From assembly GCA_020736575.1 (NCBI GenBank), contig JAGPYM010000019.1, forward strand, positions 434,001-498,000: a DNA stretch of 64,000 nucleotides, read 5' to 3'. The position numbers were made by a program, and so were the translations under genes. The DNA is from Thelonectria olida. Its lineage: Eukaryota > Ascomycota > Sordariomycetes > Hypocreales > Nectriaceae. Shown here piece by piece: positions 1 through 11,844 of this stretch (positions within the stretch are counted from its first letter, which is position 1; the number at the start of each line of letters is the position of its first letter). The notes below the pieces were generated by a model that searched no databases, had not been told where the DNA came from, and was given only the letters and a program-made list of their open reading frames with translations.

Positions 1-297
1 CGTACAGCATGGACGTCGCCATGTCGTTCCTGGTTCAAGCAGGGCACCGTTGACCGAGAGCCTATGATGTGGCCAGGGTCGAGAATCCAGTTCTTTGAGA
101 CGATTGCAACTCCGCGCTGGGAGGACTATGAATTGAAGTATACTACTTCAAACCGCTTCGGTTACTTTGGCAACGGGTTTGCAGCCCGTGAGAATGATGG
201 CAGAGATCTTACTTGGTACCTGGGCCTGCTTGACGGCAATGAGATGCAGCCTGGGCTCCCGGACGAGGATTTTGAGGCTTTCTTTATGAGTAACTAG
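1..297 (+). CDS. Baeyer-Villiger-type flavin monooxygenase, C-terminal end (partial)
   Basis: The frame is open from base 1 and stops at 295-297, so only the last 98 residues are in the window. They match the C-terminal end of fungal FAD/NADPH Baeyer-Villiger monooxygenases (cyclohexanone and steroid monooxygenase type, which insert oxygen next to a ketone). The pattern SWFKxG, then WPGS, then a W-E-D-Y segment and NRFGYFGNGF followed by a D-L-T-W-Y-L helix is characteristic of that tail. The FAD and NADPH Rossmann motifs lie upstream of the window, so substrate class cannot be judged. The next gene is convergent, so there is no operon-like link. Family confidence is good; subtype is inference. 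Confidence 0.8.
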   Translation, partial: RTAWTSPCRSWFKQGTVDREPMMWPGSRIQFFETIATPRWEDYELKYTTSNRFGYFGNGFAARENDGRDLTWYLGLLDGNEMQPGLPDEDFEAFFMSN

Positions 298-902
298 ATG
301 AGCTTGGTGAGCTTAGCTTTCAATGGACTTTTTGCACCAGATCTTAGCATTTTACAGCCCTGGAAGTCGAAATCTGGTTTGGTAATGAATGGAGCTGATC
401 CCGCTGTGTGCTGGTAGCTCACCTTTATCATTGTACCTCGTAACGTCTCACGTTTGGAGAGCCCCTTGAAGCTGGTATAAAAAGGGAAGAGGTGATCCAT
501 TATCACATGCTAAAACTTCGCGCAGCTAGCATGGCTAGGAAAGAAACGACCTAAACTGCCTAGAAACTGTTATTCGAATAGCCGTCATTGAATCAAGTAA
601 GCCATATAATTTTCGATGAAATGTAAGCATAATGAAGAAAGGACCGAGCTATCATGAGATCTACTCAGCTCTTATAAAGATTTCGCACACCGAAGCAATC
701 CGGGTGCTCCGAAGAAATTGGAAGTTTCATAAGTTAAGTACTAGATTGGGGAGAAGGGAGACAAGATACGAAAGATCAGACTTTCAACATTGAAGACAAA
801 AATAGACTATATCGAAGTGAAACGAAGATGAGCTGAATCCTCTGAGGCGAACTTGCCAATCCCCCGTAACCGCCTTCCCCCAAGACATCTCTGCTCCTCC
901 GA
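298..902. other. Convergent intergenic region
   Basis: This is the shared 3' region between the monooxygenase (+) and the MFS permease (-). I see only short shadow ORFs and A-rich sequence, and no RNA gene or repeat. Confidence 0.5.
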
Positions 903-2507
903 TCAGAGAACATATCGGAAGGTTGGTTGCTGAAAATCAGTCAAGTCCAAGAATTCTGTCCCTTCCACAATTTCCTCGGGATTTTCGGCCTGTTTCTTAT
1001 CACGGCGTCTATTCTCCATGATGTTGACGACTCGAATGGCGACGAGTGTCAGAGCAGCGAGACCGTACATGATTGCCACCATCATTTTTCCATGATAGTA
1101 CTCCGGAGCCTCGTTTGCACGGAATGTTTGGGGACCGATCCAGTTGCCCGCTGCGTAGGCCAGGATCTGGGCACCATTCACAGTGGCTTTCTTCGTGTAG
1201 CCAAGAGTATTGTTGGAGATCATAACCATAACCAGGCACCACGCAGAGCCAGCAGCGCCAATAAAGTAGTAGCCGATCAAGAGACCAGCCTTCGCCGAAA
1301 GAGGAATGAAAATCATCATGATGCCACCGACCATGGGAATGAGGATGGCAATAAAGGCAAAAAGCGAGCGGTCGAGGTACTTATCGGACAAGAAAGTGAA
1401 GCCCAGTTTACAAGCGATATCCACAACGCCGGTAGGCATATTGAGGAGGAGAGACAGGCGGCTGTCAAACCCGAAAGATTTGATGACAATGGAGCCAAAA
1501 GAAGTGATGCCGCCGTTAGGGATATTCATGAGGAGGGAAAAGAGAACGTAGAGATAGGTGCGAGGATCGCGGAAAGCCTCGAAAAATTGCTCCCATTTCC
1601 ACTTGCGGCTTCCGATGCCCTGGAAGTTGCCTCGGATGCGCTCAATTGCGATGACCTTCTCACGGTGGGTGAGGAAGCGAGCATCGGTCTGGTTGTTGGG
1701 CATGAAGAACCAGCAGTAGGCGCCAGTGATGATGGTAGGCAGCCCGAGGACGAGGTAAAGGATCTTCCATGTCTCCATAGCGCTGTGAGTCACCCCCGAG
1801 AGGCCGTACGCGACAGGACCAAGCGTAAGCAATGCCACGCCATTGCAACTCAGCCAGTAGCCAATGCGCCTAGCTTGCTCGTTCTGCTTGTACCAAGCGG
1901 ACACCAAAATGACAAATGCTGGTGTGACGGTGGCTTCGAGAGCGCCCAGAAAGAAGCGGACGCTCAGAAGCCCGGCGTAGTTCATGACGAAAACGTGACA
2001 AGTGAGCACGGCGCCCCAGAGTATGATATTGGCCGAAGTGTATTTACCGAGGGGCAGGGCTCGCAGCAGGTAAGTGGTGGGAAATCTATGCTCGATGGGT
2101 TAGCTTCATATCATAGAACGATGCATGTAGATGCGAGCTTACTCCCAGAGAATGTATCCGGCATAAAAGATGCTCGAGGCCCAACTGTACTGTTGGCTGT
2201 CAGGGTCCAGGTGGGTATCTTCCCGGATGCCCATGAGCGAGGCGTAGTTGAGCGAGGTCTTGTCTGCAAACTGCAGTGCGTAGATCCAGCACAGCAGTGG
2301 CATGAGAGCCCAGTCGATCTTACGCAGAACGCTCTTTTCTTCCTCTGGGGTAAACTCGACGTCCTCGCCACTCGCAAAGTGGAGGGCAGGATCCGCGTCT
2401 GCAGCCTGGGGCTTCTCGACGACCCCTTCATCTACATCCGTAGGTGTTCGGATGATGTCGCCGCCATCTTGGCGCGCCTTCTTGTCCTCGCCAGTGTCTG
2501 CAGACAT
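903..2507 (-). CDS. MFS anion:cation symporter (Dal5/allantoate permease-like)
   Basis: Two exons, complement of 903-2085 and 2143-2507, give 515 residues. The intron (donor GTAAGC, acceptor GCATAG) restores the frame exactly at the conserved YxxG-YILWEFPTTYLL junction of transmembrane helix 2. The product has about 90 polar N-terminal residues, twelve predicted helices and the short C-terminal signature D-L-T-D-x5-FRYVL. That ending is typical of fungal anion:cation symporters of the Dal5, Tna1 and Seo1 group. These plasma-membrane proteins import small organic anions such as allantoate, nicotinate, pantothenate or dipeptides by proton symport. The actual substrate cannot be read from sequence. 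It lies upstream of nothing obviously related; the PTR2 gene on the same strand is also an importer. A long antisense ORF covers it and is treated as a shadow. Confidence 0.9.
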
Positions 2508-3554
2508 TGAAGAGGATATGGCTGTGTTCTATTGGAATAGATGCGGATGGGAGGATAGAATGAATGCGTTGAGGGATATGATTGAAGGGCAGGGGATAGA
2601 GTGTCGATGGTGGTTGGCCTGAGTTGGGAGGGACAAGACGAGATTGAAGAAGCGAGGGGATGGTGTTTTATGTCCGTCCTTCAAGGGCCGGCTTGAATCT
2701 TGGCTGATGCGTGTGCATCTCATACATCGACAGGCCTTTGCTATCTCTGAGCTGCTCTCTAGTCTCGACACGAACACCCCAGCTTATCTCCAAACCCCGT
2801 CACCGAGCTGGGTTAGATCAGTCTGGGGAACCTGGTAAGTCAATGACAGAAAAGGCGGGCAGATGTTCATGTGGTTGGACTGGCTTCACCGGTCATCGAA
2901 TTTGTCACCTCCTCACTAGACCAACCAACGCATGCGAGACCCAGCCCGCCGGCTCGCGTCGTCGCAGTATGGCGTGGCAAGACGGCGTGTGGAGCTCCAC
3001 CCCCTCACAGAGTCCGAGTTCCAGCCAAATGATGGGCCAGTGACCTGCTCTCCTCCACATGGAGACATCGTTCGGGTTCTAGCCGATCGTTCCACGGCGG
3101 ATGAGGATAGGACCAACATTTCTGCGTTTATTTTCCGTCTATACTGATTCATGTCTGCTTTTCGCGATACTGGTCTCCTCTGTCAGTCATATTCAGGGGT
3201 GATGTGGAGCTCCGTTAGGTCGGTGACTGGCTTATTGCCAGAGTGATATGGGTGGAGGCCGTGAGATTAGGCGATGAGCCTTTCGATTGCGTTGTGGCTC
3301 GGACCAACCCAAGTCAAGTCGTAGACGGCGCTTGATCACTTGACTATCTATATAGCTGCTCTTTGGTTGGCAGATACTCGGCAACCTGGTGATGAGAATG
3401 GCGTAGGTGACAACCCTCTGCCTCATAATCAATACGTCTCAACTCTCTCGGGGTACGCTCCACATGAATCAGATCATGACCAAGCTGATGGTCGTATAAG
3501 ATTGGTTATCCACTACCTACTACATATGTACACTCCATGTTAATCCCTTCAAAT
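2508..3554. other. Intergenic region, promoter of ACS permease and 3' region of PTR2
   Basis: This holds the upstream region of the ACS permease and the downstream region of the peptide transporter. Only short overlapping ORFs on both strands are seen, none with a recognisable domain. Confidence 0.45.
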
Positions 3555-5568
3555 CTAGTCTTCCAACTTCTTGGCCAAGTCTGAATCTGTAGGCTGCTCC
3601 CGATCAAGTTCAAACATCTTCTCCTCCTCGGCGTCATAGTGGTGGAAAATGACCCAAAACACACAGCCAGTGAGGAATGCGAAGACCGCCACCCCCGTAT
3701 ACATCCATACAAACTTGGGGTTAACGGCGACCGAGACGAGAGCCTCTGAGATGGCAGAACCAAAGGCGTTGGTGAAAAGATAGATACTCTGGACGAACGA
3801 CTTCATGCTGGGAGGTGCCTTTGTATAAGCGTACTCGAGACCCGTTACAGAAATGAAAATCTCTGAGAGGCCGATGAAGATGTAGGCGGGGGTCTGGATT
3901 GCGATATGGACATTGTTGGGGAGTTGCTTGTCGCCAACTTTGCCGGCATCGCAATCCCCAGCTTCGTCGTAACAAGGGCCGGCGTTGTAGATAAGGTGCT
4001 GAACGATGGCTGCGTAGGCAAGACACAAAGCACCCAGCCAGAATCCGATGGTGATTCGCATAATGGGGCGCAGCTCGATTCCTGCTTTGCGAAGCATGGG
4101 ATAAACAATGCTCTCGAGGATGGGCGTGAAGATCAGAATGGAAACGGGATCGAAATTCTGCATGAAATCGTTGGGCATACCGTGGCCTTGCATCTGACCG
4201 GCCTGCGTGACAAAGTTTGTGGAGAATTGGCCGTAGCAAACCCAGAAGATGGGATCTAGAAGAATCGTGGTGTTAGTAACACAATCATAGGAAGGAAATA
4301 TCATGTTTGAGAGCCCTTACAAAAGACAAAAACCTTGCAAGCTCGCAGGGCGCGCTTGAGTTCCTCGATAAAGTGGTCATTCCACGGCACCACCCTGGTC
4401 TTGCCGTGGGCCTCGCGCCAGGAAGGCTTTGCTGCATCCATGTTACGGGCGCGAATCATCATCCAAAGTGCCTTGAAGGCGTCGGTGATGACGGAGCCTT
4501 GGGGCGGGCGGATGATGTAGGTCTTTCGGCGGGCCACCAACGTAAAGATGCCAACGTTGAACATGATGAAGCACATCAAGAATGCGGTCCAGAAGCCCTC
4601 GTACTTCTCCATGAATGGCGTGGCCATCAATGACAGCGCACCCACGTTGATGCACCAGTAGAAGATCATGTAAATGCGCTGATACGTGATGGAGGGGTCG
4701 ATGACAACACGCTCGCCGCTCTTTTCAGTCTTGATGGCCATGGATCGACGCTGGTACTGGTCGGCGATCAAGGGAGCAATGTTGGATTTGATACCGCCGG
4801 TTCCTAGGCCGATAACGATGATGGCGACGATATATCCGGGCATGCCAGCGCCGTGAGCATGAGCGACAGGGAGTGAAGTTGTCCATAGAATCACAAGACC
4901 AACCCAGTAGAAGATACAGAAGAGGAGAATCGTCTTGTACTTTCCAAGATATTGGTCGGCAATGATGGCACCAAGGATAGGGGTGACTGTGAGCTGTTGT
5001 TAGACAATGTTCTACAGGGTAAGCTGCGAGATTGGGCTGAATAGGTACCATAGCAGAACCATTGGAAGAACAGGTTCAGGCCAGTTGCAGCCTGGTGGCC
5101 CATGCCGAGGCCTTTGGGTCCATCCGCCCCGGTTTTGCTATTGCTAATATAGTTTTGAAACAATCCCTGCGCACTTTGAGGAGTCAGATTGGGTGCGGAT
5201 AGTCCAAGTGAAGCAAAATTCCGTACCCATAATATGTGAACCGTTCAGTAAGTTCGACGACTGCGATGAGATAGGCTGACGCGGGGAGGTTCTCGCCGAC
5301 GCGGCGAAGAGTTTGTTTCTCGTATTCGTTGGGCTCCTCTCCATCCGCAGTTGGAAATGACTCTGCAATGGCGTTTGCGGCGGCAGGATCCTTCTCGTCG
5401 GTGCCGTATTGGACAGTGTAGCCGCCGGCCACGTCCTTGTCCTCAGTTGGCGTCGACTGACGAACAGCTTCGCTGCGCCTGGAAAGTGTTAGCTCGAAAG
5501 TTGAGGGTATCTAGGTGAAGAGTGCTCGAGGCTTACTTAACAGTATCTCCTTCTTGATTGGACGACAT
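3555..5568 (-). CDS. PTR2: Proton-coupled oligopeptide transporter, POT/PTR2 family
   Basis: Five exons, complement of 3555-4255, 4321-4986, 5049-5173, 5227-5478 and 5537-5568, give 591 residues in one frame. The start ATG at 5568 opens a 32-base first exon. The protein imports di- and tripeptides with protons across the plasma membrane. It shows the family signatures ELTERFTYYG near residue 90, GTGGIKSNIAPLIADQY in the middle, and VFVFYPIFWVCYGQ across the last intron. The total length and about twelve helices fit fungal Ptr2 proteins. The third exon needs the acceptor CTCAAAG, not the nearby GCGCAG, to keep the conserved G-x-QGLFQNYI frame. A TATATA run at 5625-5630 lies about 57 bases upstream of the start and may be a TATA element. 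Neighbours are unrelated in sequence. Confidence 0.93.
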
Positions 5569-8500
5569 ATTCACTATGGTACAAAGCAACGGTCAAGAAG
5601 GCGACAGAGGAGAGCACAGAACAATATATAACAAGGCAGACAGCCTGAAACACTCGGCCTAGGCGAGCCTACGGAACCCGATTTCTGATGTGATTTTCCA
5701 TATCCCTCCCTCCGCACTCATCGGCCAATTCGACATGCGTCCGGAAGAAGTACGGGTTGACGGCACCTCTTATTACCCAAGACGGAAGCTCCTCGGCCAA
5801 GTCCAGGGCCTTTTGGAGAGGCTCTTTTGACGGGCCGAAATCCTTGCAAGCCCGGCTCTTCAGATCAACCGTGCACCCGAGCAACTGGAGCCGGCTTGGC
5901 CAATGGACGGACAAGCTGGGGGCAGATCTCCTGCAAATTTTCTGCAATGTCACCACCTCCGGAGGCCCGCCACGGCCCCACGACGCCGAACGACCCGAGC
6001 TTCACCACTTGACTCGTCGTACGTTATCAAGTCAGAGAAATAGATGAGAGGGATAAGTCATGCACTCCACAATTCAACGCGAGCACACGACGATAAGGGA
6101 ATAGCCCGGAGATTACCAAACTTGCTGTAAGAGCTCTTATACATGTGTCGGTCATGGCCGCGTTTCTTATGACGTTTGTCCAGTGAACTGGTGGCCATCC
6201 CTTGCTGTGATGCAACGTCACTTGTCGACAACATGTTGTTGTCCAGTGTCATATCAAATGTGGGAGTTCCATCAATTCGCCTCTCCTGACTTTTCTCCCC
6301 CACTCCCAGGACCCTCCTTCGCAGCATCTCTACTGGGATTTAAAAAGTTCTTGACATGATGGACGGACCTCCAAGTCTCCGGTTTCCCCCCCACAGCAGC
6401 CCATCGTGACCATTCATAAACTGTGCCTTTTGTCCACCCACCCGTTACTCCACGTCCTGCAGATGCATGTCTCCGTATCTCCAGTCTCAACAAAAGATCC
6501 CTCGGGTCCGTGTTGATCAAGGGAGTCGCGTGGTAGGTGGAGTGTTCTGAGCATGACCAACCCATGATTACACGAGCAATCATTCGCGCCCCCGAGTCTT
6601 CCAAACCGCAATAAGGCGTAATGTAGATGATTTGTAACAATTCGATATTGAAATCGAGATGTCCATGTATGGAATTGACTCAAGCTTAGTGTGCTATCGT
6701 ATTCCCCCTCACCTCTCAGCTATCACATCCCATCTAAGAGACGCCCGTGAAGATCGTTCTGTGGAGCTTTTGAACCAACGTTGCTGGTCTGAGACATCGT
6801 TTACTTATCTCTCATCCCAATTAAACTGGGATCTTTCACTCCTTTCGCTGATTAATTCAGATACTGCCGACATCCGTGGCTTTCAAAAAAGGAAGCTCTC
6901 GAATGGACGATCACAAGCACTGCGATGAGTTGAACTAGAGAGTGCTCAGACGGGAAGCCCCTATTACGTCACAAAAACATTTACAAGCGTTCATTAGTTC
7001 AATCGACCGATTCCGGGGTACGATTGCTGAGGAATGTTGCCCTAATGAAGCAGTTGGAAAGGACACGAACTTGCTGGACACAATAGACCCGGATATTGAC
7101 CAGATTTGATGATGGACTGATGTTTTGCTACTCAGCGCAAGTCGGCTGATGCTGACTTGTCTGATTCTGCCCCGTTTTCCCTAAACTAGGTACGAAATGC
7201 AAACTCAGACACGGCAGGCTTAGCTCCCAATTGGAGGAGCAAGTTGGGACATCTTTGGAGAGAGAGGGTTAAAGATCTGGAGGCTAAGTTGCAGAAGGGC
7301 CAGTTTGCGAATCTCCCCATTCTTTTGTCACCTGGCACTGCGAACGACTCTTCTCTGTCCGAGAACTTTATCTTGTAGGAACCAACAAGGGGGGATGCAC
7401 ACCTTAATAAACCTCGCTTCTGGGCGACAAAACGCCAAAAAAAAATTTACCCTAGGCCTTTGGGATCTCTACTTTAACGTCTTATTCTCATACAAGTATG
7501 ACACACGATGGTTTCTTGTTGGCTTTGTGCATCACTTCTATAGCTTTTCTGACATAACGAGCCTTAATACCTAGGACGCTTCGAATGACGAATGGAAGAC
7601 GGTTCTTGGTGGCGATTCGTACCCATTCTTCATCGTTAGAAGGATAATCCTCTTCGGGGCAAGTGGCTCTTGTACGGTTTATCTATTACTTTTTACTATC
7701 TCCCTAGGACCAAGTAGGATCTTTTCTTAATACAGGAGAAATGCAGTCTAACATATTTAGAATATTTCGTATGCTAGTTAAGAATATTATAAATTTTTAG
7801 CTATTACCTAATAAGAGTCGCCTTGATGTGCGTAACCGCTAATGTGAAATGTAGTTTGGTGAGGCTAAGTTATTGTGTCGATCCTGTCAAAGGCGAGGAA
7901 CGAATATATTTGCTTGAGACAGTTCAAAAGGCATTATGGTTATATGAAACTTGGTGCGAGTTTCATCTGTCTTACACTATCAGTCAATAAATTCAACACA
8001 GAAAAAGCCTGCCAGTATGAACCACAAGATGTAAATTCACACATTTGATATCCTTCGCTCCCTTCTTCCTGGTATTCAACGATGTTTCTGAATTGGGTGC
8101 CAAATCGCGTAGCATGATTAGATACCTCTTCCACGCACGTTAGCCGGCCTTGGCGCTCGTCGCTAGTGGATTCGAGGATCTGATACGACCAACTGTCGCC
8201 CCAAAATGCCTTTGCCATATCTGGAACTCCACGCCCAAGGGGAGGGACTACCTTGCCACGACGGTTTACGATGTAGTTGGATGCCGATTGGATTGCAGAT
8301 ACCTCATGTCAAGTCCACTCTGTTGGCACCAGGGCGAAATGTTGTTCAAACCATGCCGACCTATCTTCACCTAGGTAATCTCTTCTGAAGTCCCTGCTCA
8401 CGACAGCCATTGATAATCAACACGCTCACATCAAAATCGCACCACACGCTCTCCTGTTTCCTTCCATCAATCGACGATAAAGCCGGGCTAGAATCTATAG

Positions 8501-9788
8501 CTGGACGGTCCCGAGAGTGAAAAACTGGACTATATCCGAGCCGGCTACTCGCGTCACTCTCGCAGCCTCGCCTCGCAAGTCAATGGAGAATGCCATCGCA
8601 GTGGCTCACAAGAAACTCGACAAGAGATCGTAGATATCTTTCGGTACCAAATTTCCACAATGGCATACCGTGCTTCTGTGGTGCATTGCCCTCGGCTTCC
8701 CACAGCAGGTGCGTTTTCAAGCCTCCGCCTCCTTCATTGTCTGCAACCAGTCCCGGGTTCCGTGACCGCTTCAGGGCGGCCGTTACCGCTTTGCTAATCT
8801 GCCAACTTATCATCGCCCAGATACAACGACGTCCGCAATGCAGCAAATGCAGTTGCCTGCGTTGTCAAAAAGCACAGAAAAGGCGGGACGCCAAGGGCAT
8901 AGACTCTCCCCGTCAAATTTCTGTAGATAACTGTATTGTAAACAAGACCGAAACAGGCCACGAACTGGTGTCGGCTTCGCGGCTTCGTAAGTATTTTGCT
9001 TCCTTCACCTTTCATCTTAGCTAGTAATTCAATGGCGAATACGATTATAAATGTTTGCGACTCTAGCCTCATTTACTCTCTCTGCGAGAACAGCGACCAT
9101 CCTCATATGAATCAGAGACCATTTTAATGGATCCGTACACCGGAACGCCGCGATAGGCTATGCACAACTCAACGCCGAAGAGGACTAGAAGATCTGTGGG
9201 AAAAAAACTTGGACGTGAACATCTGGAACTTGGACTGATTACATCGACCTATCACAGGGTGTTGACCGTTTGCACAGTATCTGGGATGAGGGGAAGGAAC
9301 TTGTCCTGTGAAAAGTCCAGACCCGATAACGACACCATCTACCGCGAAGGAGATAAATCCGTGATGCAATTGAGAAACCCGGTTTTGAGTCGCATGATGT
9401 CTCGGCTTCTCGGCACTCGATCTACAAAGCTGAAACCTACCACTAGTGCATGAACCAGCATCACAAAAAGGCAGGTGAATGAGCTGGCAGGTTCATGCCA
9501 AGGCTAGTGTTGCATTGTATACGCGTTCATTTATGGTCATGACGAAACGAGTCTCTTCAATCAGGTCAACAGTCCTAAGACCCGGCACATTTGTACAGAA
9601 CTTCCCGATTAGCAAGGAACATCCGGCACTTCATTCGACTTGAAATGTCGCCCGTGACACTTAAATCACGGTATAGATTGAGCTTACTCCCATCATCCGG
9701 CATGACCGAATTGCTATCCCTGAAAAACCCTCCAACCATTATCGCCTATACATGTTATTGAGACTCACGTATCCCAAAATACATCAAC
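5569..9788. other. 4.2 kb region without a convincing gene
   Basis: This lies between the PTR2 start and the protease start. Several ORFs of 60-145 codons overlap on both strands and none has a domain I recognise. The 7.4-7.85 kb part is AT-rich. A 92-codon minus-strand ORF at 7940-8218 has a protein-like composition (rich in Q, E and S) and might be a relic or a small gene, but I have no family support. The last few hundred bases should hold the protease promoter. Confidence 0.45.
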
Positions 9789-11238
9789 ATGGAAGCCATC
9801 TTCCAAGCACAGTCCAAATTCCGCCTCGACCGTGGCCTGACCAAAGTCCGCGCCCTGCCCAACAAGAACTACAAGCCCCACGGCACAAAATCCTACGTCT
9901 ACCTCCTCAACCGTTTCGGCTTCGAGCCCACCAAGCCCGGCCCGTACTTCCAAGCCCACCAGATCAAGCAGCGCGGCCTCGCGCACCCCCGATTCCACGC
10001 GGCCCTGGGCGGACGCGCCTATCGCGCCAAAGTCCTTCAGAAGAAGCTGGATGATGAGGGCGCCGAGACGGGAGAGGTGACGGCGGAGGACCAGCAGTAC
10101 GATTCCATGTACTTGTGCGAGGTGGAGATTGGTACGCCTGCGCAGAAGTTCAAGTTGGACTTTGACACTGGTTCTTCGGATCTCTGGGTGGGCTTTTCTA
10201 GGATTTTTAAATGCACAATCGCTGACGAGGCCCAAGGTCTTCTCGACAGAAGTAAACCAGAGCGTGCAGAAGGGCCACAATGTCTTTGACGCTTCAGCTT
10301 CTTCGTCGTTCGAGAAGCTCACCGACAAGACGTGGAAAATCTCATATGGAGATGGGAGCTCAGCATCTGGTGATTGTGGCTCAGACAACGTTACCATCGG
10401 CGGCTTGACGGTTGAGAACCAGACCGTGGAGCTCGCATCGCAGCTCGCCCAGCAGTTCTCCCAGGGCACTGGCGATGGCCTTCTTGGCCTGGCTTTCCCT
10501 CAGATCAATACCGTCATGACCGATGGGAAATCCGACCCTGCCAATACTCCTGTCACCAACATGATGAGCCAAGGCGACATCCCCAAGGACGCCCAGCTCT
10601 TCACCTCGGCATTTTATAGCGAGCGCGATAGTGATTCGCCCGAGTCATTTTACACGTTTGGGTACATCGACACAGATCTCGTCTCGAGTTCCGGCCAGGA
10701 CATTTCCTGGACCGATATTGACTCTTCCCAAGGCTTCTGGATGTTCTCCTCGACCAGCGCGTCCGTAAACGGCCAGACCATTTCACTCTCCGGCAACACG
10801 GCCATTGCCGACACAGGTACCACACTGGCGCTCGTTTCAGACGAGGTGTGCGAGGCGCTGTATAAGGCGATTCCTGGGGCAAAGTATGACGCGAGCCAGC
10901 AGGGCTATGTATTTCCGACGAGCACAAAGGCCACCGATCTGCCCGAATTCAAGGTGGCGGTTGGCGATAAGGAGTTTTTGATCCAGGCCGAGGACCTGGC
11001 ATTTGCACCGGCGGACAAGGATAACTGGTATGGTGCAGTGCAGTCGCGGGGGAGCATGACGTTTGATATTCTGGGCGACGCGTTCTTGAAGTCGGTATAT
11101 GCAGTAAGTCGAGCTCTAAGATGAAACGGTTGAGATTTGTGCTAATGAGAGTAGATCTGGGACCAAGGCAAGCAGCGGTTTGGCGTTGTGCCAAAGATCC
11201 AAGCAAGTCAGAATCTAGACGCTTCTACCGCCACCTAG
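9789..11238 (+). CDS. Pepsin-like aspartic protease (family A1) without signal peptide
   Basis: Three exons, 9789-10187, 10237-11103 and 11155-11238, give 449 residues. Both catalytic motifs are present: DTGSSDLW with D126 and IADTGTTL with D325, and the flap tyrosine is in the SYGDGS motif. The first intron interrupts directly after DLW and splicing restores VFSTE. The last intron gives the usual end, [14 protein letters not shown]. Before the protease domain is a basic pro-like segment of about 90 residues. It starts [17 protein letters not shown] and has no hydrophobic signal sequence, unlike secreted aspergillopepsins. The alternative upstream ATG at 9752 is in another frame. The enzyme cleaves peptide bonds at acid pH; whether it acts inside the cell or leaves by another route is open. 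The C-terminal neighbour is convergent and unrelated. Confidence 0.92.
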
Positions 11239-11844
11239 AGCATCCCTTTTCGTTCAGATGGCTCTATCGTACGTGAGCGTCGGGCAAGTAGGGCAAAGAG
11301 GTCCCTGGAAATGGCAATGATATAGTGATAGCTACAATGAGAATATGCAAGAAGCTCTAATCCTTTTCTTGTAAAGTGCTAGTTTTGGTATATATGTCTG
11401 GTGGAGAAGCGACGGGATCGAAGTGAGGAGCGCGACGGAGATTGTAAATAGAATACATGCAAGCCACAGTTCGAGCGACTTAGTGATGGCACTCGGCCGC
11501 TCCTACAGTGCGAGTTTCGGGGCCTTGGCTCACAGACCCGGAGGCGAGCGGACAGCTCGGGACGAGGAAGGGCGGAACAGCGCAAACGGTTCACTTGGCC
11601 CGGTGAGTGTTGTGGCAATCATAGACGGGAACTGGGGAAACTAGGGACATGCAATGACATGGAGGGCCATCTGGGGTGTTTCACCCAGAGCAGGCTGACT
11701 AACTGCATAGACTTACACGCCGCGAGGCCAGAGATTTCAACAGGTACAGGACGCGCCGGAATACAACCTTTGAATAATATCTCTAACCTTGCCGGAGTGG
11801 GATCTATAGCGTGTCCCTAAGCTCTAGTCATCTTTAATAAGTAC
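11239..11844. other. Convergent intergenic region
   Basis: This is the shared 3' region of the protease (+) and the receptor-like gene (-). I see only shadow ORFs. Confidence 0.45.

Noticed and set aside
927..2510. A 527-codon plus-strand ORF across the first MFS gene
   Set aside because: It is exactly antisense to a well-supported permease; its translation is rich in H, R and D with no domain, as expected for a shadow of a membrane-protein gene.
7940..8218. A 92-codon minus-strand ORF with protein-like composition
   Set aside because: No family match from memory and no context; it is mentioned only in the intergenic entry.
8580..9072. Overlapping 144-, 92- and 88-codon ORFs on both strands
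   Set aside because: None shows a domain, signal peptide or coherent splice model; they shadow each other.
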